DNA of 40,030 nucleotides from Microcoleus sp. LEGE 07076 (GCF_015207455.1 NZ_JADEWV010000041.1:1-40030); one strand, 5' to 3'. Positions 15,341 to 22,556 are shown, counted from the first letter of the stretch. Translations and numbers: made by a program. Notes: generated by a model not told the origin, from the letters alone.

Positions 15341-17770
15341 ATGATACGCTTAAAATGTGTAAATACTGGTGAGTGGATTGAACTCGACAATCAAGGGAAT
15401 ATTAAGAGTGGAGGAGAAGGGAGCATTTATCCAACAAACAAGCCAGGCTTTGTAGCAAAAGTTTACCATACCATCACTCAAGAGAAAATCGACAAGTTAC
15501 AAGTGATGGTGAAAAATAAACCTGCCGATCCTACCCGCTCGCAAGGTCATGTTTCAATCGCATGGCCAAAGTGTTTGTTAGAAGATAGTTATGGCAAAAT
15601 CTTAGGTTTTTTAATGCCAGTCATTGATAATGGAGAACCGCTAATCTCTGTATATAATCACAATCTTCGCAAAACAATAGCACCTGCCTTTAACTGGCTT
15701 TACCTGCATACAACAGCAATAAATATTGCCTCAATTGTTGAAGCAATTCACACAAATAAGTACGTAGTTGGCGACCTGAAGCCTGAGAATATGTTAGTTA
15801 CTTCTAAAGCGCTTGTTTCTATTGTAGATACAGATTCATTCCAAATATTCGATAGACAAACAGGCAAAATTTATCGTAGTCCTGTGGCATCTCAAGAATT
15901 TACACCTAGAGAGATGTTGGGTCAAAACGTACAAAATGTAGATAGGTCAGAATTTCAAGATCGTTTCGCATTAGCTGTAATCATTTGGCATTTACTGTTT
16001 GGCTATCATCCTTTTTCTGGAACATGGTCAGGCAGTGGCAAACCACCCAATATCGACCAGCTAATTGAGCATGGATACTGGATGTATGGCTCAAACTCCA
16101 AACTGCGTCCCGGTAAGTTGTCGATGCCGATCAATATAATACATCCTGAACTTCAGAAGTTATTTCGTAAATGCTTTAATGACGGGCATAATCAGCCTTA
16201 TGCGCGACCTAGTGCTGCTGATTGGCGAATAGCATTAGATGTAGCAATTAAAGAATTAAATCAATGTTATGTTGAGGGCGGGCATTACTATTCTAAAAGT
16301 TATCATAAATGTTATTGGTGCGAACGAAAACGCCAGCTTAATGGTAAAGATATGTTTGCAACTCCTCCTGGTATACGACAACCCAATGTCTCTACTAAAC
16401 CCAAAGCTCCAGTTTCAATACCGCAAAAAGTAACGCCTCCACAACAAGTTACCGTTCCAATCTCACAACAAGTACAGCGTCCACAACAAGTAAAGCCTCC
16501 ACAAGGAAAAACCGTAAAAAAAACGGATAAATTTAAAGCCTTGATTGGCTCTGGAGTGATTGTATTAATCTTAACTGCTATTGCTTTTCCTTCATTTACG
16601 AATCAGGCAAACAAAGCAAAACAATCTGAAGCTAAACAATATGTAGCATCAATGAACAAAGGGCAACAAGCTGTATTTGCAGAAAAAACTTCTTTTGCAA
16701 GTAAAATTCCTGATTTAGGTCTGGGAATAAAATCGGAAACAGACAATTATAAATATCAAATTCCTCAAAAGTCTAATAATTCAGTAGTTGTAGCTGTTGC
16801 TGAACCAAAAAAATCTGGTCTCAAAGGTTATGTTGGTATTGTTGCAATCGTTGAAAATAGCACTGAAACACTTTTTTGCGAAGAATCTCAAGCTTCTACG
16901 TCTTTCCCCGATTTATCAACAATCGTTAATCAAAAATCTCCCGGCAATAATCTTGTTCAATGTCCAGCGGGTTATGAGGCTCAAGAGGGTTCTCCTCAGT
17001 CTATAAGTTTAGGTTCGTCACCTAACCCAAGCCCTAAAGAAGAAGTGCGATCGCAAACTAATTCACCTACACCCTCGGTCTCAGAGGAACGAGTAAGCTT
17101 TGATAAAGGTAGTACACAAAAAACAATTAGTAGCAGTCTAGTAACAAATCAAACAAAGCGCTACTCGATCAACTGCGGTAGCGGACAGCCCATGACTGTG
17201 CAAATCAAGCAGGGAGATATTAATGTGGCAATTATTTCTCCTAACGGTCAAACAATTGGTAATGCTGTGAATGGCGGAACCCAATGGAAAGGTCAATTGC
17301 CAAGTGAGGGAGATTATATTATTGAAGTTTCTGCACCCAATCAGTCAGACTACACAATTAATATTGAAGTCTTACCTTCAACAAATACTCCGGTGAGTTC
17401 GACACCTGCAACAAATACTCCGGTGAGTTCGACACCTGAGCAAACTCTGAAGAATTTTTATGAACTGACAGTCAAAGATAATAAGGCAGCCGGGAAAAAA
17501 TTTACAACTGATAATTTCAGGAATAAATACCGTTCAACAGGTTCAGACGATCAAAAAATATTTGTCCGCCTTTTTGATTCTATCGAAGTTACTCGCACGG
17601 AGCCTATCGATTTATCGCCGACCAGACCGAAAATTACAGCTTGGTTGCGTTATTCTCATAAAGATGGCAGACCACAAGTGTGTGAATACAGAGATTTTAC
17701 TTTTGTACTCAATAATAATAGTTATTTAATAGATAATGATGGTACAGAAACTCCAATATCCTGCAATTAA
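15341..17770 (+). CDS. Ser/Thr kinase fused to a type IV pilin-like ectodomain (TerY-P kinase)
   Basis: An 809-residue multidomain protein. Residues 1-310 are a divergent kinase: GGEGSIY (24-30), VAKVY with Lys40, VVGDLKPENML with catalytic Asp145 (HRD is VGD) and VDTDSFQI (Asp163/Asp165) in place of DFG. A Cys/His cluster (HYYSKSYHKCYWCERK) follows, typical of kinases in this triad. A Pro/Gln linker precedes a membrane segment (about 402-420). It runs directly into FPSFTNQANKAKQSEAKQY and DLGLGIKSETDNYKYQI, the ectodomain signature of cyanobacterial type IV pilin-like proteins. A PPC-like beta domain (about 590-680), a TNTPVSSTP duplication and an NTF2-like C-terminus complete it. It is presumably a transmembrane sensor kinase, with the outer part acting as the sensor. 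Confidence 0.85.
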   Translation: MIRLKCVNTGEWIELDNQGNIKSGGEGSIYPTNKPGFVAKVYHTITQEKIDKLQVMVKNKPADPTRSQGHVSIAWPKCLLEDSYGKILGFLMPVIDNGEPLISVYNHNLRKTIAPAFNWLYLHTTAINIASIVEAIHTNKYVVGDLKPENMLVTSKALVSIVDTDSFQIFDRQTGKIYRSPVASQEFTPREMLGQNVQNVDRSEFQDRFALAVIIWHLLFGYHPFSGTWSGSGKPPNIDQLIEHGYWMYGSNSKLRPGKLSMPINIIHPELQKLFRKCFNDGHNQPYARPSAADWRIALDVAIKELNQCYVEGGHYYSKSYHKCYWCERKRQLNGKDMFATPPGIRQPNVSTKPKAPVSIPQKVTPPQQVTVPISQQVQRPQQVKPPQGKTVKKTDKFKALIGSGVIVLILTAIAFPSFTNQANKAKQSEAKQYVASMNKGQQAVFAEKTSFASKIPDLGLGIKSETDNYKYQIPQKSNNSVVVAVAEPKKSGLKGYVGIVAIVENSTETLFCEESQASTSFPDLSTIVNQKSPGNNLVQCPAGYEAQEGSPQSISLGSSPNPSPKEEVRSQTNSPTPSVSEERVSFDKGSTQKTISSSLVTNQTKRYSINCGSGQPMTVQIKQGDINVAIISPNGQTIGNAVNGGTQWKGQLPSEGDYIIEVSAPNQSDYTINIEVLPSTNTPVSSTPATNTPVSSTPEQTLKNFYELTVKDNKAAGKKFTTDNFRNKYRSTGSDDQKIFVRLFDSIEVTRTEPIDLSPTRPKITAWLRYSHKDGRPQVCEYRDFTFVLNNNSYLIDNDGTETPISCN

Positions 17771-17793
17771 ATAATAGTTTTTCTTTTATGGAA

Positions 17794-17826
17794 GCGATCG
17801 CCCTTAATGTCCAAAAGCGCGATCGC
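17794..17826 (+). repeat. HIP1-flanked spacer repeat, copy 1
   Basis: GCGATCGC-CCTTAATGTCCAAAAGC-GCGATCGC: two HIP1 octamers joined by a 17-base spacer. Identical or near-identical units occur at 20391-20440 and 21299-21353. The ATG of the next reading frame lies inside this repeat. Confidence 0.8.
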
Positions 17827-18364
17827 CCTCCTAAAATTAGTTAATGGTATAATCATCAATCAAATACCATTTAGGAGTAAACCACTTATTTTGAATAATG
17901 GGACAGATACTTCTGAAGACACCCCAGAAGTTATAGAACAGGATATAATAGACCAAAGGATTGAAGTAGGAAGTGGTTGCGATTGGACAGGCAGTGGAGT
18001 AGAACCTAAGTGGGATAATCCCAAATCCATCAAAGCCTACGACCATATCGATCGCCATCACGGCCCAAAACTGAAACCCCTTAATTTTAGAGGCAGGGCA
18101 GCATCTAAAAATCAGCCTCAAGGTCAGTGGCTAAATGCTCAAGACTGGGTAAAAGCTGAACAAGTGACACCGAAATATCCCGGTCGTTACATTATAAATT
18201 TTAAGCGTTCTATTGGGAAAGTTCACTATCCAGATGGAACAATAATTGAAAATGTTACCCATGCTTTTATTAAAAGGAAACCAGATGGAACATTCAAATC
18301 TGCTTATCCTGTTCTCAACGATGCTACGCTGTCCTCATTAGATAGGATCGATGAAGATGAATAA
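17807..18364 (+). CDS. Orphan polymorphic-toxin-like domain protein
   Basis: A 185-residue frame. Residues 50-175 look like a secreted-toxin tip domain: YDHIDRHHGPKLKPLNFRGRA, QGQWLNAQDW, PGRYIINFKRSIGKVHYPDG, then THAFIKRKPDGTFKSAYPV. The pattern recalls the BECR/EndoU-type RNase toxin tips (His pair, Arg/Lys, and a Thr...YP ending). The first ~30 residues come from the HIP1 spacer repeat and AT-rich DNA, and ATG 17807 has no ribosome-binding site. The true start is therefore uncertain, and the N-terminal trafficking part is missing. It is in the same frame as the kinase, one stop codon and 36 bases away. It overlaps the next gene, a likely immunity protein. Confidence 0.55.
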   Translation: MSKSAIALLKLVNGIIINQIPFRSKPLILNNGTDTSEDTPEVIEQDIIDQRIEVGSGCDWTGSGVEPKWDNPKSIKAYDHIDRHHGPKLKPLNFRGRAASKNQPQGQWLNAQDWVKAEQVTPKYPGRYIINFKRSIGKVHYPDGTIIENVTHAFIKRKPDGTFKSAYPVLNDATLSSLDRIDEDE

Positions 18365-18905
18365 TTATAGCAATTTTACAATCCACCTAGAAGAACCTAA
18401 TGGCGAAAAATATGCTGACGCACCAGATGACTCATTAGGAGAACTTTCGCATTTTGAGTTAGGTCTGAAACTATTTTGCTTTGAATGCGATCGCCCAGTC
18501 TCAATAGAAATCGGTGAAGAAAAAGTCAAAGTTTTTTTAGACCCCGATATCTGCATGATGTTAGAAGATGAACTACCCAAAAAAATTAGTGAGTTATCTC
18601 AAGGCCACCCCATCAAAATAGAATTTGTTGAAAGTGTGTGCCTTACTCTAGAATTGCAGCCCTTAACCAACGATAAAATTAGCTTCAATTTCAAAGAATT
18701 TGGATATTTATCTCCAAACCAGTTTACTCTAAAATCCAGAAATAAACATTTTGAACTGAATAAAACTCAAGTTATCGCAGAGTTAAAGGGATTTGTTGAA
18801 CAACTCATGGAAATGGCTCAAAATGGCGGATATATCACCCCGGAAGAAAAGCAAGAATTTCTGATGCCACTCCGCGAAATTGCGCCTGCTTCGGCTATTT
18901 GTTAA
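18357..18905 (+). CDS. Probable immunity protein for the second toxin domain
   Basis: A soluble 182-residue acidic protein (MNNYSNFTIHLEEPNGEKYAD...), no recognised family. ATG 18357 overlaps the end of the toxin-like frame, which stops at 18364; an alternative in-frame ATG is 18351. Overlap with a toxin-tip gene, acidity (many Glu/Asp; FVESVCLTLELQPL) and size fit an immunity protein. The assignment is from context. Confidence 0.5.
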   Translation: MNNYSNFTIHLEEPNGEKYADAPDDSLGELSHFELGLKLFCFECDRPVSIEIGEEKVKVFLDPDICMMLEDELPKKISELSQGHPIKIEFVESVCLTLELQPLTNDKISFNFKEFGYLSPNQFTLKSRNKHFELNKTQVIAELKGFVEQLMEMAQNGGYITPEEKQEFLMPLREIAPASAIC

Positions 18906-18968
18906 TGTCGTATTATGCCATAGTACGATCGCCCTTATTTTAGCAATACAAACAATCAAACTACTGGC

Positions 18969-19421
18969 TCAAATAGATCGCTTTAAAATTTGCTTCACAG
19001 AACCGTACATCTCACTTGTCAACCCATCTAATTCATGCTCAATATCTTCCCAACGCCCCAATTTACTCGTCCACTTGCCATTCGGTAATTGTCTAGCCGC
19101 GTGCGTTGGTTCCCCGTCAGGAGTAGCATATATGGCTATCTTCTCAAAACCCGATTCAAAGTCAGAACTTTCGCAAGGTTGGAATCCCACCGTTTGATAA
19201 GCTTGAATAAAAGCAGCGATCGTTAATTCTGCTGGTACACCATCAGGCCAATAATAGGGACTGTTTGGTTCTAGAGGATTCCACTAGCGATCGTCTTCAC
19301 CAGCAGCCCAAGCAAAACAATTATAAGCGCGTGTTGCTGGGCTAGTGATGCGATACCCCGTAGCAGCTAAGTGAGGAAATTCATTTTCTTTATACTGTTC
19401 CAGCTTGCCATTTGTAGCCAT
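18969..19421 (-). pseudogene. DUF7689-family gene interrupted by an amber codon
   Basis: Minus strand from ATG 19421: MATNGKLEQYKENEFPHLAA, then SPATRAYNCFAWAAGEDDR, a TAG at 19284-19286, then WNPLEPNSPYYWPDGVPAEL continuing in the same frame to SVKQILKRSI and TGA at 18969. Both halves together give the complete family pattern (NCFAWAAG...WWNP...YYWP...GFEKIAIYA...PTHAARQLPNGKWTSKLG). Homologues have Trp where the stop is, so one base change (TGG to TAG) explains it. The start overlaps the upstream gene by about 30 bases, suggesting a two-gene operon. Function unknown. Confidence 0.75.
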
Positions 19422-19770
19422 TTTCTCTGCCCCATTCTATCCACGCCTGTGCCATTTGTTTGAGCCTGCCGCGCTGTTCTGATTTAACAGGATTAGCACC
19501 TGTAATCGCTTGCAATGCCCAAAACCAATGCTCCGGTTCTTGCTCTAATTCTCGCAGAATTAGGGGAACAACAGCTTGACCCATACCGATAATTCTTTGG
19601 TATGCTGGGTGCATTGACATTTTAGTAACTAAGGACATCATTCCTGTTTCGCGCCGCCATTGTTCTGCCAGCTCTAAGAAAGTTTCTTCTATTTCTGCTG
19701 TTTCCCAAATGGGATATGAGAAAGTAGCATTTAGCCCAGAAATTTTGTAGGTTCTTTCCATCAGGTTCAC
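19390..19770 (-). CDS. Conserved cyanobacterial hypothetical protein
   Basis: A 126-residue all-helical soluble protein with conserved-looking motifs LAEQWRRETGMMS, KMSMHPAYQRIIGMGQAVVPLILREL, WFWALQAITGANP and AWIEWGRENGY. I recognise it as a recurrent cyanobacterial family that pairs with DUF7689 genes, here directly downstream and broken by a stop codon. The 'AYQRIIGMG-AVP-ILREL' core resembles a single HEAT-like repeat. Function is unknown; a toxin-antitoxin-like or regulatory pair is possible but unproven. The start could be the Met at residue 4. Confidence 0.7.
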   Translation of the reverse strand: MNLMERTYKISGLNATFSYPIWETAEIEETFLELAEQWRRETGMMSLVTKMSMHPAYQRIIGMGQAVVPLILRELEQEPEHWFWALQAITGANPVKSEQRGRLKQMAQAWIEWGRENGYKWQAGTV

Positions 19771-19837
19771 ACCTCGCAGGTTCCTGAAAATATTATTTTT
19801 TATATCGTACCATAGAAAGCGATAAAGATGAATAATC

Positions 19838-19940
19838 TAGGACTTACGCACGAGTGGCGAGAAACCGGGTTTCTTTGTAAATTTTTCGTCTCCCGTCTGA
19901 GATTTTTCAAAGAAACCCGGTTTCTGTGCGTCCAGGACTA
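19838..19940. repeat. Palindromic MITE-like element (GAAACCCGG family), copy 2
   Basis: A 103-bp element with imperfect outer termini TAGGACTTACGCAC / GTGCGTCCAGGACTA. It has a perfect 18-bp inner inverted pair, AGAAACCGGGTTTCTTTG (19860-19877) and its complement CAAAGAAACCCGGTTTCT (19908-19925). It can fold into a long cruciform/hairpin. It shares termini with 5717-5830 and core with 20260-20322. Confidence 0.8.
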
Positions 19941-20092
19941 TAATCTTAATCAAGAGGTAGATTGCGATTTGTCGTTGGGTGGGGGCGCGTTTATTGAGAT
20001 TGTTGGTACTTGTTAGATATTGTTGGTGAACCCGCCCCTACAGAATTTCATCAAATACAATTCAGACTTAAATCGAAATGATTTTACTTCCC
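19941..20092. other. Spacer, nothing recognised
   Basis: AT-rich sequence between the palindromic element and the HigA-like remnant. No open frame or repeat of note is seen, apart from a short CCCGCCCCTAC motif (about 20030) typical of dispersed cyanobacterial repeat edges. Confidence 0.4.
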
Positions 20093-20235
20093 TTAATTAC
20101 AAAAAAAACTCGGCTCTACATGAAAAAAACTACCCATAATTAATGCCAATTCTTTACCAATATCTCGATCGCCATTAACGACTTCAGACACTCTTTTTTC
20201 CGAGCCAATCACTCTTTGTATTTATCTGGATTTAA
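20093..20235 (-). pseudogene. Degenerate HigA-like antitoxin fragment
   Basis: Minus-strand reading ends at TAA 20093 and contains VIGSEKRVSEVVNGDRDI and ALIMGSFFHVEPSFF. This matches the recognition-helix signature (LIG-KSRVSE-LNGKR) of HigA/XRE antitoxins. Upstream the matching residues (LNPDKYKE) continue only in another frame, so at least one frameshift is present, and the N-terminal part and partner toxin are absent. I read it as a decayed higA remnant. Confidence 0.5.
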
Positions 20236-20256
20236 ACAGGAATTACCGACTCCGAC

Positions 20257-20345
20257 AAAGAAACCGGGTTTTTTCCTAAATTTATGGTAGGTAACGAAGT
20301 ATTTCGTAAAAAACCCGGTTTCACCGGGCCCATACGTAAGTCTTA
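20257..20345. repeat. Palindromic MITE-like element (GAAACCCGG family), copy 3
   Basis: Inner inverted pair GAAACCGGGTTTTTT (20260-20274) and AAAAAACCCGGTTTC (20308-20322). The right end is ACGTAAGTC, the complement of the GACTTACG(C) terminus seen at 19841 and 986. The left terminus is degenerate. Confidence 0.7.
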
Positions 20346-20390
20346 TTGAACTAAATTTCAGTTTTGTTCAACCAATTTCTTTGGTCAAGG

Positions 20391-20443
20391 GCGATCGCCC
20401 TTAATGTCCAAAAGTGCGATCGCCCTTAATGTCCAAAAGCCCG
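20391..20443 (+). repeat. HIP1-flanked spacer repeat, copy 2 (tandem)
   Basis: GCGATCGCCCTTAATGTCCA AAAGT, followed immediately by a second unit with the same CCTTAATGTCCAAAAG spacer. It is a tandem pair of the unit at 17794. Confidence 0.8.
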
Positions 20444-20546
20444 CGCTTACACAACTATCCCGTGGGAATCGCCCTTTCAAAAACCCTAACTCCTGCCCGC
20501 ACAGTTGACGTGCTACACTCAAGGTATAGTCACAGCCACAAACAGA

Positions 20547-20744
20547 ATGCAAACCATTACCATCACCATTCCAGACGATCGCCTGCACAAGCTCCAAGAA
20601 ACCGCCAATCGCCTCGGCGTTTCCCTAGAAGCATTACTGCTTGCCGGTGCTGAAAACTTGCTCGCACCACCAGAAGCATCCTTCCAAAATGCTATGGAAT
20701 ACGTCCTCAAAAAGAATGCTATACTCTACCAAAAGCTCGCGTAA
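20547..20744 (+). CDS. Antitoxin of a Phd/Doc-like module
   Basis: A 65-residue protein (MQTITITIPDDRLHKLQETANRLGVS...) with the short N-terminal strand and two helices of ribbon-helix-helix-type antitoxins (TITIPDDRLHKL, LEALLLAGAENLL). The frame can be extended to 20505, but ATG 20547 fits the family start. Its stop codon TAA overlaps the ATG of the Doc-like gene (TAATG), a classic toxin-antitoxin coupling. It probably represses its own operon and neutralises the Doc-like protein. The toxin is broken here, so the module may be inactive. Confidence 0.7.
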   Translation: MQTITITIPDDRLHKLQETANRLGVSLEALLLAGAENLLAPPEASFQNAMEYVLKKNAILYQKLA

Positions 20745-21133
20745 TGCGCTATCTAACTTTAACAGAAATCTGAGAACTTTATCGGTGCATTATCGAGCAA
20801 TCTGGTGGAGCATTCGGTATCGCTAATTTAGGAGCCTTAGAATCAGCTTTAGCTCAGCCGCGCATGACTTTTGGCGGGGAAGAACTTTACCCAACAATCG
20901 TCGAAAAAGCTTCAGCTTTTGGATTTGCTTTGATTAAAAATCATCCTTTCTTAGATGGTAACAAACGCATCGGCCACGCAGCAATGGAAGTCTTTCTGGT
21001 TTTAAATAGATTTGAAATTTCTGCACCTGTGGAAGAGCAAGAACAAATTATTTTACAAGTGGCATCAAGTGCGATCGCCGGCGATGAATTTACTGAGTGG
21101 TTGCGCTGTCATGTTGTTCCTCATTCTATTTGA
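20744..21133 (+). pseudogene. Doc-like Fic-family toxin with early in-frame TGA
   Basis: Starting at ATG 20744 (overlapping the antitoxin stop), the frame reads MRYLTLTEI, a TGA at 20771-20773, then ELYRCIIEQSGGAFGIANLG to the end at 21133. The total is 129 codons, normal for Doc-type death-on-curing proteins. The Fic/Doc active-site motif is intact (NHPFLDGNKRIGHAA). Doc proteins normally phosphorylate EF-Tu. The nonsense codon at position 10 should abolish the full-length toxin. Re-initiation at ATG 20864 would yield an 89-residue fragment lacking the first helices. Confidence 0.75.
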
Positions 21134-21298
21134 TAAATAAACTAAACTTGATTGTATCGCCGCGCGATCGCCTCCCATTCACCAAAAGTAATCTTCCGTG
21201 ATTTAATTAAAACAGCCAACTAATTTTCACTATCAAAATCCAAATAAAGTTGCTATTATTATATTCTACTATATTTTATAATCAACTTCTAAATAAGA

Positions 21299-21353
21299 GC
21301 GATCGCACTTAATGTCCAAAAGTGCGATCGCCCTTAATCTCCCAAAGTGCGAT
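21299..21353 (+). repeat. HIP1-flanked spacer repeat, copy 3 (tandem)
   Basis: GCGATCGCACTTAATGTCCA AAAGT-GCGATCGC followed by a second unit with a slightly changed spacer (CCTTAATCTCCCAAAGT) and a third GCGATCGC. It is the same family as 17794 and 20391. It fills most of the gap between the Doc-like gene and the next minus-strand gene. Confidence 0.8.
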
Positions 21354-21404
21354 CGCCTTCGATAATTTGACAGTTAACTTATCAAAAACCCTCCCTCAAA
21401 AAAG

Positions 21405-21665
21405 TTATCCTCGGCGAGAGGGTAAATCAAACACCACTTCAAATCGGATGTTGGGCACTCGTTGCCGAAACAACTGAAGATGTCCCTCCGCATCCGATCG
21501 GCTGCGATAGCGACCGACGATCGCCCACCGCAAATTGGGAAGCAAGCGGGCCACTGCCCACGGCTTCAAGTATCCTTCGTATTTCATAATAGAGGTGTCT
21601 CCATTGCTAAACGGAGCCAGAGCCAGCGCGGAAACTTGGTCGGTGGACGCGCTGGCTTCTGACAT
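21405..21665 (-). CDS. Small conserved cyanobacterial protein
   Basis: An 86-residue protein. The C-terminal 60 residues (YLKPWAVARLLPNLRWAIVGRYRSRSDAEGHLQ...RFEVVFDL) match a small family I recall from cyanobacteria with no assigned function; the N-terminal 25 residues are low-complexity. The internal Met at residue 27 (MKYEGYLKPW) could be the true start (21587). It is divergent from the RHH-DUF5958 pair. Confidence 0.6.
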   Translation of the reverse strand: MSEASASTDQVSALALAPFSNGDTSIMKYEGYLKPWAVARLLPNLRWAIVGRYRSRSDAEGHLQLFRQRVPNIRFEVVFDLPSRRG

Positions 21666-21788
21666 TATCTATAAAAGTAACACTAAGTAAGCATAAGTGT
21701 GCATTAATCAGCACCAAGCTGAATGTGGATGCACGAGCTGGACGGACGAGGTGGCACAATAAGGGAAACTTCTAACAGATTGCAGGGC

Positions 21789-21959
21789 ATGAGCGATAGC
21801 GAGCGGATTTCAGTAGTTTTGCCAACACAGGCTAAAAAGGATCTCGAAAAGTTGTGCGATCTCGAAAAGCGATCGATCTCCAACTTTGTCTACCTTCTGA
21901 TTCAAGATGCGATCGATCGAGCAAAAGCATCCGGCAAGCTCAAATCAACAGATGATTGA
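21789..21959 (+). CDS. Ribbon-helix-helix (CopG-like) protein
   Basis: A 56-residue protein from ATG 21789 (MSDSERISVVLPTQAKKDLEKL...SISNFVYLLIQDAIDRAK). It has the beta-strand plus two-helix pattern of RHH DNA-binding proteins, often antitoxins or plasmid regulators. The longer frame from 21723 adds 22 residues without similarity. It overlaps the next gene by eight bases, implying co-translation. Confidence 0.65.
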   Translation: MSDSERISVVLPTQAKKDLEKLCDLEKRSISNFVYLLIQDAIDRAKASGKLKSTDD

Positions 21960-22389
21960 AATTACACTAAATCAAATTCAACAAGAATTAATTAGCCAAG
22001 AAGATGCAAAAAACTGGTTTTTAAGCTTTCCAACCGAAGACCAGCAGGAAATATTGCAGCGACTATCCTACATAACTCTCCAAGCAGGGGCACGAGAAGA
22101 AGATGTTTGCCTAGCTATTACTAAATCAAAACTTCGCGAAACTTACACCCCTTGTGTGTTGCTGAGCAAAGGGCGATTAAAAGAACAAATGGCAAAGCTT
22201 TTGAAACTGCCGTCCTCAGAATCTATCAAAACCTTTTTTCTGTTAATCAGTTTATTAGCAATTGCTGATGCCCGCAGGTACGATAAATATTGTCAAGATG
22301 GCTGTAGCCACTGGTGGCATCGCGATCTGAGCGATCGCAAAGTTGTAGATGAAATTCGGTGCGAGTTTGAACAAAGTATTCTTGTTTGA
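21952..22389 (+). CDS. DUF5958-family protein
   Basis: A 145-residue protein from ATG 21952 (MIEITLNQIQQELISQEDAKNWF...). The features DQQEILQRLSYITLQAGA, YTPCVLLSKG, FFLLISLLAIADARRYDKYC and the Cys/His/Trp-rich CQDGCSHWWHRDLSD match the DUF5958 family as I remember it. Function unknown. The start overlaps the RHH gene (ATGATTGA), so the two form a pair with possible toxin-antitoxin-like logic, which is inference. A strong hairpin follows it. Confidence 0.7.
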   Translation: MIEITLNQIQQELISQEDAKNWFLSFPTEDQQEILQRLSYITLQAGAREEDVCLAITKSKLRETYTPCVLLSKGRLKEQMAKLLKLPSSESIKTFFLLISLLAIADARRYDKYCQDGCSHWWHRDLSDRKVVDEIRCEFEQSILV

Positions 22390-22436
22390 GTTATAGTCTG
22401 CTGTGATATCGTTTCCGGTTACACCGGAATGATAGA

Positions 22437-22508
22437 GAGGAGACGGCAGTGCCGTGTCCCTACCCAAAATAATATTGTAGGGACACGTCACTGCCGTCTC
22501 CTCTTTTT
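22437..22508 (+). terminator. Strong hairpin followed by T-run
   Basis: A 27-bp arm GAGGAGACGGCAGTGCCGTG... (22437-22463) pairs with 22477-22503 with one mismatch. The loop is 13 bases and TTTTT follows at 22504-22508. The position after the DUF5958 gene fits a terminator. The arm sequence (GTAGGGACACG-CACTGCCG) also looks like a dispersed cyanobacterial repeat, so it may be a mobile element reused as terminator. Confidence 0.65.
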
Positions 22509-22517
22509 GGCTTACTC

Positions 22518-22556
22518 TAAATCTCCCTTTTCCAAGGAAGGTAAAAGGGAGATTTA
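22518..22556. terminator. 14-bp perfect hairpin between convergent genes
   Basis: TAAATCTCCCTTTT (22518-22531) pairs perfectly with AAAAGGGAGATTTA (22543-22556). It lies just past the stop of the minus-strand E2 gene (22564) and could stop transcription from that side. There is no clear U-tract, so it may simply be a repeat. Confidence 0.45.

Noticed and set aside
20771-20773. TGA in the Doc-like gene as selenocysteine
   Set aside because: No SECIS-like hairpin evident, no reason for selenocysteine at this helix position, and cyanobacteria generally lack the pathway; a nonsense mutation is simpler.
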